A stretch of 64,000 nt of DNA, taken from assembly GCA_023853785.1 (NCBI GenBank), contig JAJIRX010000920.1:310001-374000 (forward strand), read 5' to 3'. The stretch's first letter is position 1; the number at the start of each line of letters is the position of its first letter. The notes beneath the pieces were generated by a model. It worked only from the letters and a program-made list of their open reading frames with translations. It ran no database searches and was not told where the DNA came from. A program made the translations under genes and the position numbers. Shown here one piece after another: positions 35,378 to 44,350 of this stretch. This stretch comes from Psilocybe azurescens. Taxonomy: Eukaryota > Basidiomycota > Agaricomycetes > Agaricales > Agrocybaceae.

Positions 35378-37975
35378 ATGTCGATGTTCAATCGAGCGAC
35401 TGACTTCTCTATCAACAACAGCACATTCCAACTTCAACTTCAGAGTTCGAAAGGTACGATGTTGAATCCAACGGAATTATATGTAGATCATGCTGATGCT
35501 GGGGTGGACAATAGGCGGATTTGAGCGGCTGCAGGAATACGTCGCCCATGGAGCATTTCACGACTCGGGCGAGCGCTTCGATCCGCCAAAATGTCATCAC
35601 AACACAAGAGTCGCGATTATCAAGAGGATCACGGACTGGATCGGTGGACTCAACCAAGACACCCGAGAGGCACTCATTATGTGGCTGTACGGAGCAGCTG
35701 GCGCAGGCAAATCGGCTATTGCGCAGACTATAGCGGAGATTTTGCAAGGCCAGCACTTCTTTCTCGCCACTTTCTTCTTCTCAAGAAACGATCCACGACG
35801 AGGAGTAGCCAAGTGGCTGGTCACAACCCTGGCGTATCAGCTGGCGGCAAAGCTTCCTCCGGTGTTCCGGGAACGTGTCGCGCTTACATTCGAGCAAGAC
35901 CCCCTGATTGTCACAAAATCGCTTGAGACACAATTCATGGCCCTCGTTCGAGAGCCTCTCCTTGAGCTTCTTCATTCCGGGTTTTCATCCAACAACAACG
36001 TCGTCGTCATTATCGATGGTCTTGACGAATGCGACGATCCAAATGTTCAAGCGAGAATTATCGACCTCTCCTTCAGGCTTCTGAATAGTCGGGACTTACC
36101 TCTGAAGATTCTCATAGCAAGTCGCCCAGAGATGGACATCTCCTCATCTTTCGATGCAAAACCATTCTCTACGCTGGCAAGAATCGCATTGGATGACGAC
36201 TATCAATCCGAAGAGGATATTCGACATTTCCTGGCAGATAAATTTAACGAGATCAGAACTCAGCATCGCCTTCGCTCTTATATCCCGATTGGTTGGCCCG
36301 CTAAAGATTCACTCGATATACTCGTAGAAAAGTCCTCCGGGCAGTTTATCTACGCATCGACTGTGGTGAAGTATGTCGCATCACCGCGTCATCGACCAAC
36401 TCATCGGCTTGAAGTCGTTCTTGGTATAAAACTGCCAAAGGCGGGTGATAATCCGTTCGCAGAGCTGGATGCGCTGTACCGCCACATCCTGATGGGGGTT
36501 GAAGATGTGGATCTAATATTGCAGATCATTGGCTTCGTCGTTCTTCACCCTCCGAATTATGTCAATTCAGTGGCATTTATAGAAGCCTTCCTTTCGCTTG
36601 CTCCTGGAGATGTTCAACTTCTAATGCAGAACCTCAGCTCCCTTATCTCAGTCGAAAACTATCCTGGTCATCCTGGTGGTGCAGTGTTAAACGTTCGCAT
36701 ATTACATGCATCATTGAAAGATTATCTACTCGACCAATCACGATCGAAAGATTTTTTCCTTGATCGTGTCAAAATGCACACGCAGTATGCCGAGTTATGC
36801 CTGGCTCATATGACAGAGCCTCCAGCATTGCCATCCAATTTGTCTGCTCAACTAGTCTCCTGTATGTCGCCCTATGTTTCAAATATGTTTAAAATTCTAT
36901 GTTCTAATTGCATAAAAAATAGACCCACTGAAAGCAAGCTGGGATGTCTTTAGATATTTCTTCCATCATTGCCCTCTTGCCAAACCAAATCCACAGCTCC
37001 TCCAAAATACTCTCCATCTAACTCTCAGTCGCTGCCATACTATCCTCGGACTAAAAGGTCATTATAATAAACACCTTTCTCACAATTATTTCAGCTACCT
37101 CGAATCCCTCTGCATTGTATGTGTCTTCTTTTGTGAAACAATGAAATCTGATCACCTTGTTAGATTTGGGCTGATTCAGCGGTTTCTCGATTTTACACTG
37201 ATGAGATAGTCGCACTTGAACAACTCATCAAAGCTCAGCTTGGTCCATGTCCTCAATCCTCTCATATCTGCTTCCTTCTAGTCTCAATTATACATAAGAA
37301 TCCAGAGTTCGGTTGGAGTTTTGACGACCGTTTTATGCGAAAAATTTCGGGTAATCCAAGGTGTATAGCGCAGTTAGGATGCGATCTTAAATTTCTGACA
37401 TCTGGGCATCCTGTTTTGTGCAAACACCTTCATAATACTCTACAAGATTGGATTATTTTGACCCATCGGCCAGCCGACACCCCCAGTGTTTATGCCAGTG
37501 CTGCATTTTTGCTCTGCAATATATATCAACATGCAAATTCCCATACACTGTCGGCACAACTAGATTTGGCCGATCTTGTCATTATCATCGGACTCGAATG
37601 AATAGTCCTACGCAATCACTTTGGTACCGACGGTCCGTCAATACTGTATATAAAATGTATCACACCAACTATCGCTTTCGCCATTTTGTCCAAGATGCTG
37701 GAAAGGGAGCCTTCATGGACGCGGAATTTTATCCCATGCGATGGTATCTGTTCAATACGGGCGAGGTTTTTAAAGCCTATTCCTGGGCCACTCAGATGCT
37801 TCCGTTATTCCTTGACAGATCAGGTCACTCAGAAGAGTTGATTGCCTACGCATGCCAAGCCAGAATCATGTGCAATGACTACCTCAACTTCACATATACA
37901 TTGGAGCAACAGCGGAGATCTGCCCAGGCTGCAGTTAAAGTGTATCTTAGGAGAGTAGAGGATGAATGGACTTGA
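35378..37975 (+). pseudogene. NACHT/NLR-like protein, copy 4 (shifted splice site, one frameshift)
   Basis: Proposed exons are 35378-35453, 35515-36861, 36923-37116 and 37164-37975. Exon 1 reads MSMFNRATDFSINNSTFQ then LQLQSSK. The NACHT core (GAAGAGKS, VVIIDGLDECDD, ASRPEMD, FIYASTVVKY) and HASLKDYLLDQSRSKDFF are intact, with six T plus CC keeping frame where copies 2 and 5 slip. The acceptor used in other copies (ATCCAG or GACACAG) is CCCAC here, but AAAAAATAG at 36914-36922 combined with the donor at 36862 (TCCT|GTATGT) keeps frame and gives YPLKASWDVFRYFFHHCPLA. Exon 4 lacks one base at the T5 tract 37506-37510, shared with copy 2, so reading ends at 37599-37601 after 684 residues. The true C-terminus stays open in the next frame to 37975. 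Confidence 0.82.
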
Positions 37976-38059
37976 TCACATAGCAGAATGAGATATACTC
38001 ATACATATGTGTAGTAGAGTTGCACACTATGTACTGGTTTACTAATTCGAACTGTTTGG

Positions 38060-40890
38060 TCCCTTCTGCGATGCAGCTGCTCTCTTCGGCATCTATGCAC
38101 GTTGGATTGAGTGTGTCATTGGCTATACTGGCCGTTCCTGGTCCGAGTCCGTCCCCTATCATCACTTCTGTCAATACTAACTCAAACAATGCCAACGTCG
38201 AACACCAACACAATCACCGACAACAGACTCCCCTTTGAATCCGCATTCTACACGACGTGCCGCCCGAGCTCGGTGCTCTCCTCCGGCTCAAGCTTAAGGC
38301 TGCTGTCGACAACGTCGACGAATTCGCATATGTCGCAGATATCTTCTTTTTCTGCGAATTCGGGCAATTCGGACATTTGGGCTTGGGAGTGAGTGTGAGG
38401 TGGGATGAGCAGGGGCTGGAGACAGTAAGAAACATGCGGCGCAAGGAGCGGGAGGGACGGGAGAAGGAAGTGGATGCGGGTGACAACGATACAGACAAAG
38501 AGAGAGCGAAGGAGAGACGGGGGTCAAAGGAGAGGCGGTGTTCGAGCGAAGGGAGGAGGTGCACGGCGCTGATGGATGTGTTCCCGAGGTGCAGGTCCGG
38601 CGCTTGTTGGATGATTTTAATGGGGAGGAGGGGCATATGATGACGCAGCAGAAGAGGAAACGGAAGCAATGTACAGGAAGCGGCAGAAGGAAAAGGACAG
38701 CGAGCATAGCCGCCCTTGTACTCAATTCTGACGATTGAGGAGGCGACCGTGGAGGCGCATAGAAAGCCGGATGACTAGGATGATGTCATTGCGGGGTATG
38801 AGAGCGGGAGCGTAGATGTGGGCTCCGAGGCGATAGCGGGTGGTGCCGTGGAGGAGTTTGGATTCAAGGAGAAGAAGGTGGAAGTAGATACGATGCTGGT
38901 GAAGAAGGTGCGTGCGCGCCTGCTTTAAGAGCAGATGCCGGGTAGGAGCAGACGCCAGCATATGCACGAGGACGATGAATGTTCATATTCAATTATTCTC
39001 GCGCATTTATTTATTTAATTCCTGAAACAGGCATTCTGGTCATCCTCGATGCCACAACAAACGATCTCGTGATGCTCATCAATAATCTCGATCTGCAGGC
39101 TACATCATGCATGCTGCTACACGCCTGATATGACGCCCTGGCATCTGTCCACGTCCATGTCCCCATCGCCCTCGCCTATATCGACGCTCGATCAAGAACT
39201 CCGCGGCTACAAGGCCAGATTTGTTCAGGCAGAATCCGTTCCTATAGATGAGTACGTCATCGATCAGCTTGCTGAGGCCCTGTCTGTAGTCGCATGGAAG
39301 TTACCCACCACAGTCGCGCCTGCATCCATCAGTACGGATATCGGTGTCCGCGTCTGCATCCTCTACGAAAGCAACGATGCCATCCATTGAGAACTAAGCA
39401 AATGCATCGCTCATCGCGAAGCAGGTCACTCCATGGGTGACGCTCATGAAAGGGCTCTCGTCTGTCAAAGAAAAGCCTGCGCGCATATCCTCCCTTCGTC
39501 TTCGCTCCGCATCAAGAATGCCACTTCTTCTACTGCTGTTTCCCTCGTACGCCTTCGTCGGGGATGGTCGTTTTCCGACCCGGCCATAAGAGGACGATGA
39601 CGCCTGCGCCAGTGGCGGAGCTGGAGGTTGTGCTGCAGCCGCTGCGCCCTGCGCGGTCGAGGGTGGGTGTGAGAGCGTAGCTGGTGCATGAGAATGTGTA
39701 CCCGGAGGCAAAGATCGACGTCGTCAACGGGCTTCTGCACTCGTGCGCACCGTCATCGCTGACGTTTGGCTCGAATTCGCAATCGTGCGGGAGTGGAGGG
39801 GGGAGTATGCGCATGTCGGATGAGTTTTCGGGGGTCTCTGATGTCTGTGTTCCAGCGCATACAAGAGTATGAGACGCTTCTCAGGCCGTCGCCCTGGCTG
39901 TCCCCAAAAACGCGAACACACACGCGCACGTAAACTTGGGCACGCGCCGCGCAAGCAGGTCAAGCAAAGGCAGTCGGAGCAGCTACGGGAGCCAGATCAC
40001 AAGCCACCTTTTCTATGCCGATGCGCACACCAACAACGAGGAGCTTTCTTACGTCGCCGCGCACACCAAGGACCAAGAGCAAGAGCAAAAATGCAAACGC
40101 AAACGGACTACAGTATCCCTATCTTCCGCGCGTGCCGCATGCTATGTGGATGTACACTCTCAAGACACAAAATCGCACTTCAATATGTTCTCCGACTTGG
40201 CTTCTAGAATTTCCGACGTCAAGGCATCATCGTTGCTTCAAGCCGCGCGCCGAATTGTCGTCTTCCTCTGTGTTAAAGCCCAGGGATGCTGCTGCATGCT
40301 AAACCGCTGACGCTGTCGGACATCGTCCCGTCGCCTGCGCATGTGCGCTCGCTCTCAGAGATAGATATGGGCATTGATATGGGACCCGTACATACTCGAT
40401 GGGCTTGAAGATAATTCAGTGTTGGAGTTAATTTATGTGTAGATCATCGCGGAGCAGCCGCCATCTGCGCACCGTCGGTGCATGGCGTCGGACTTCTGCG
40501 TGCACGTTCAACGGGGTATGCAGCTGCAGCGTCAGGCATCTGCGCTCGGGATCGAGGTGATGCAGCAGAGGCGGAAAAACATCCACAAGACCTCGGGGAT
40601 CAGATTCGAGGGCTTCACCTCGTTCGAGGAGATCAGGCGGAGCTTCGAGTTCCATTATGAGAGACCGTCGTTCTACCCTCCTGCCGGTTTCGTTTTGCTT
40701 GTATTTCGATGAAAGATTCGCTGACATTTTCTTTGTTCTTCTAACCCTGCAGATAATTCAAGGCTCAAACCGACTCCTGGAGGCCGCACTCCCACAGCCT
40801 CCAACAGGCCTCCTGTTCTCGCTTCGATCAACCGGCCTTTTCGAATCTGAAAATTCCCAAATCAGTCAATTGCGGTGTTGACACCAATGT
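38060..40890 (+). pseudogene. Gene X relic, unit 4, middle and 3' part
   Basis: Gene X material restarts about 80 bp after NLR copy 4, at the point equivalent to about 32740 of the 5' relic. Pieces include RLLSTTSTNSHMSQISSFSA (about 38310), EATVEAHRKPDD followed by a stop (about 38740), a GAAACAG intron end (39030), LDQELRGYKARFVQAESVP and EYVIDQLAEALSVVAWKLPT (39184-39310), DAHTNNEELSYVAAHTKDQE (about 40020-40080), KRKRTTVSLSSARA, and FEGFTSFEEIRRSFEFHYER with PSFYPPA (about 40605-40690). From memory the last motif is a well conserved part of a ~1500-residue Ser-rich Agaricomycete protein of unknown function. This is the most 3' gene X sequence in the window; stops and frame shifts make it a relic. 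Confidence 0.55.
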
Positions 40891-41348
40891 CTGTGTTCTC
40901 TTTTTCATCTAGGACTGTTGGTACAGTGATCTTTCACGAGATTATTGGGGCCGAGGAGGTCACCATGACGTGGTTTTACATAGGTTTATTATCATTGAAG
41001 ATTTGGTAGGTGAGATGCAGGTTTCGTACCCACATGGGATGCCTTCGGTACGCTGTGTTATGTTTTGAGGGCGTTAGTAATAGGCGTTAAGAAGGTAAGA
41101 ATTTTGAGGGTCAATATGAAGATGAATGGAATGGTCTTGTATTTCCTGAATGATAGTGCGCTCTTAAACGCTGCCGTTGCCTCCTCAATATGACACGTGA
41201 GCGGCCTTGGATGACGCACCTCAAGCGCGACGCACAATTCAAATCCCTCGAGCGAGTCGAACGCCAACGCGGCGCGTCATTTGGCTCCGCTTTTCGTTTA
41301 CCCCCGCTTCCCTAATTATACTATAATATTACATTAGCTCGAGACCAA
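40890..41348 (+). other. Unit 4/5 spacer
   Basis: 40900-41090 duplicates 25730-25930 (GTGATCTTTCACGAGATTAT). 41190-41310 is the CpG-rich inter-unit block (ACGCACCTCAAGCGCGACGC, GGCGCGTCATTTGGCTCCGC) also seen at 15660-15780 and 30785-30890. No gene. Confidence 0.45.
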
Positions 41349-41376
41349 GCACGGTCACGTGGTCTTCGGTTTGCAC
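41349..41376 (+). promoter_or_regulatory. Unit 5 conserved E-box leader (CACGTG at 41356-41361)
   Basis: GCACGGTCACGTGGTCTTCG followed by GTTTGCAC. The leader exon that follows (41478-41560) has lost its ATG and its GTAAGT donor (now GCAGTATT). Confidence 0.5.
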
Positions 41377-41469
41377 TTTCCTCGGCAAGGGCGTTGTGTT
41401 CTAACTTTTCTTCCTTTATTCTCTTCCCAGTTCCCTTTCTGCTACTCCCTCGCAAAGGTCGTTGATAAA

Positions 41470-42850
41470 TGGACCAATGACGGCGAAGAAGTATACTCCG
41501 TGTGGTGCCAGCGACTCCAGGTCTGTGTGGAAGTAGGAGTTGGTCAGTGGACGGGCAGTATTCTTGGACGCAGTTACAGGGGTGCTTTGTCAAGGTGCGT
41601 AGCGGGGTTGGTGTGGACGCTGATGACAACTTGATTTGACCCGAATGGATGGATAGAGTTCCGATTCCTGTTGTTAGTAAACAAGAACACTACTACCAAC
41701 AATTAACGTGCTACACGAGTCTTTTACGGCCCATTGACACGGTTCCAAATTGACGAAACTACAACTCAAGAACATCACCATCAACATTTTCATGACCACG
41801 ATTTCGTTCCATACACCAAACTATATATTCTGAAGTGACCACATATTGCTTACTCACAACCTTACCTTCAAGAACAAGAACAAGAATGACAAATTTTGAC
41901 AATTTACACGACAACTCACGAAGACGAAGACAACGAAAATGGGCAGTTCCATCCCACTGCTCTCCAAGCCTCCCGCACCCTCTTCCTCCCTTACATGATC
42001 GGAAAGTATCCAACCGCTAGCAGCGAGACCCCCATGCACCTCGCTTCCCTAATCATCATCAACAACAACGCTGCACGCCAACTCTATCACCCCTCCATCC
42101 AGCTTATCACCGCCACGTCTCCCACAACGGGCCTCTCCTCTTCAGAAGGGTCATCGGCGTCCGCGTCCATTTCGTTTGCGCGGGCGCTGGAGGAGTCGTT
42201 GGATGTGGTGGTGCCTGCACCCACGCCTGCGCCCCTGCCCGTGCACGGGCATGGGCACTCGCCGTCGTTCATCGTGCCTAAAACCAAAAGCACTAAGGAA
42301 GCTCGTCCCCCAGAAATCGGAGTGCAGCATCCTCGGCATGGGGACGGGAACGAGGATGGGGATGGGATCTACGTGCGGTCGCAAGTCCAAGGAACGTGCT
42401 AAGGATCTGTCCGATGTCGTGCGCCGCGTTGGGCTGTCCGAGTCCGGTCTCATTAATGACGCGTCGTGCACGTATGCGTACGCGACACGACGGGGGCATG
42501 GACGGCTTCGAGATCTACGTGGACACGAGGCATGTGGACGCGAATATCGGCAAGATTCTGCTGGTGAAGAAGCCGAGGGTGGCGCTGGATGGGTTGAGGT
42601 GCGGGTATGGGGTGCGGTGCGGGTGCGGGTGAGGAGGGGACGATGGGGAGGTTACGATTGCGATGAAGGTGGGCAAGGAGGGTGAGGGTTTGAAGGAGGG
42701 CCAGAAAAAGGAGGGGTCGGGGCAGGCGAAAGAGAAGACGGGGAGAAGGAGAAAGAGAAAGAGAAGTGGTGGACGATGATTGGGAGGGGGGAGGAAGGGC
42801 TTGAGGGACAAGAAGGAAAAGAAGAACAAGATAACTCAGAAACGTAACTT
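41470..42850 (+). pseudogene. Gene X relic, unit 5 (5' part only)
   Basis: The presumed start is best preserved here: ATG at about 41939 followed by GSSIPLLSKPPAPSSSL, then a stop after 18 codons. Out-of-frame continuations give GLSSSEGSSASASISFARAL and EESLDVVVPAPTPAPLPVHG (about 42130-42250), then RAKDLSDVVRRVGLSESGL (about 42400-42455). The relic ends in a Gly/Arg-rich stretch (42600-42760). The Lys-rich, Ser-rich and 3' parts of gene X are absent. Confidence 0.5.
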
Positions 42851-43760
42851 GCTTTCATTGTTATCTTTATTTGCATGGAATTTGAACTGATCTTCGTTTT
42901 TTTAACAGCTATCGAATACATACACGATCTCCACCCACGTTCGAAGACTGCGTCTTCTTTCTTTCTTTCTAGTCTTCGAGTCTTTGTCTCGTTGTCGTTT
43001 TGTTCTTGTCTCTCGGTTATCGCACAGTGATCAATATCTTCCGAAGAATCAGCGGGCCGTCCAACATGAAATGACTATGCCTTGCTATTTCTGCTCGACC
43101 TTTCATCTCAGGTGTCATTCCGACGTGATAAAAGCACAAACAACGCGTGCTCGGCAAGATCCTTTTCCCATCTTATGCCGGCATCTCTCAGGGTACTTGT
43201 CGCTCGATACTGGGCACTTTGCAGGATCTTAATAATGTTTTTTATTTTTATTTTTAGTATCCAGTGTCCCAGTTATCATCTCCCTCGTCATTTGGACCAA
43301 CGAATGAGCAAAAAGACATTGTATATGCACTTCTGAGTGGTGTCAGTTACACATCCAGCTCACTTGTTCGCCCGAGCGGTCAGAAAACCATCGGACATGT
43401 TCAATAATGACGATGCTGGTACGTCCTCCAGTCTTGTTTAACCTAGTCACTGTTGTATTCACCGCTTTCCCTACCTCTAGCTATCAGTCTACCTCCCTTC
43501 TGCTCTAAATGTATTCTCTCATATATCCTTCTGTACACGATTTCTACCTCCAAATTTGCTATACATTGTGGTACGTACATCTCTTAATATTTTGGTCTTA
43601 CTGCTAATTAGTTGTGTCTTGTAACAGGCAGCATCCGCCTTTTTTCGACCGGTTTTGCAGGGCACTTCTGAGAGGATGCTCGTTGGTTTGGATACAGAAT
43701 GCCTCTCAGCTTCAACATCGACTGCGGCTCTTTGATGGTACATAGCCAAGATTATCCTCT
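42850..43760 (+). pseudogene. Unit 5 intermediate block
   Basis: Matches units 1, 3 and 4: TTTCATCTCAGGTGTCATTC (43101), a shortened TNGR-type segment, GTCAGAAAACCATCGGAC (43379), a donor-like GTACGTCC at 43421, and an exon-like segment at 43485-43570 followed by GTACGTACATC and TGTAACAG (about 43628). The last piece reads PVLQGTSERMLVGLD. Parallel to 10736-11160 of unit 1. Product unknown. Confidence 0.4.
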
Positions 43761-43779
43761 CTCACGCCATATTTATCTG

Positions 43780-44350
43780 AACTGCACTGTATGGGGTGGA
43801 CGGGGACTATGGTAGAAGTCATTCGAAGAGTGATCCGTAGGTTGATGAAGACGAAAATGAAGACCTACCCCCAAGCGGTGCATGATCAGATGAAGAGAAC
43901 GACAGGGAAGGGTGAGAGGAGATCATTGGACAGATGAGGGCGGAGGACAATGGACACGATGATCGTCCAAATTAAGTTAGACACGTGTCCTGTGTGATTT
44001 CCTTCACTTGTGCGCAATATGATCTCGCTTTCCTCTATTCTGATCAACAGGCATTAGCCATGCAGAGACAGGGAGAAACTGTTCATAAAGCCTTCGATGA
44101 CCCCAGCGCAAAGAACCCACGAGATTCGACATCATTTGAGCCGGCACTGCATAAATGACATGGGTTCAGAAATAGTTTACGTTCGGAACGTGATGCCTTG
44201 AATCATCTGACAAATATTGGTATACTTATACTTGGAAGGCAGTGCTGGCTAAATTCAGACACCAATATCACGGTGTTCTGTCAGTGTTGGCCTTCCCAGA
44301 TACCACCACTGATACCGTGTGCTCGTCGTCGGACATTCTGCTCCCCCACA
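43780..44350 (+). promoter_or_regulatory. NLR copy 5 promoter and leader
   Basis: Conserved promoter block with CACGTG at 43982-43987, 369 bp before the ATG (TTAGACACGTGTCCTGTGTG), ending CTCCCCCACA before ATG 44351. Confidence 0.45.

Noticed and set aside
39394..39814. Minus-strand open frames opposite the gene X 3' relic
   Set aside because: Composition is explained by the Ser/Arg-rich sense strand; the other units do not have them.
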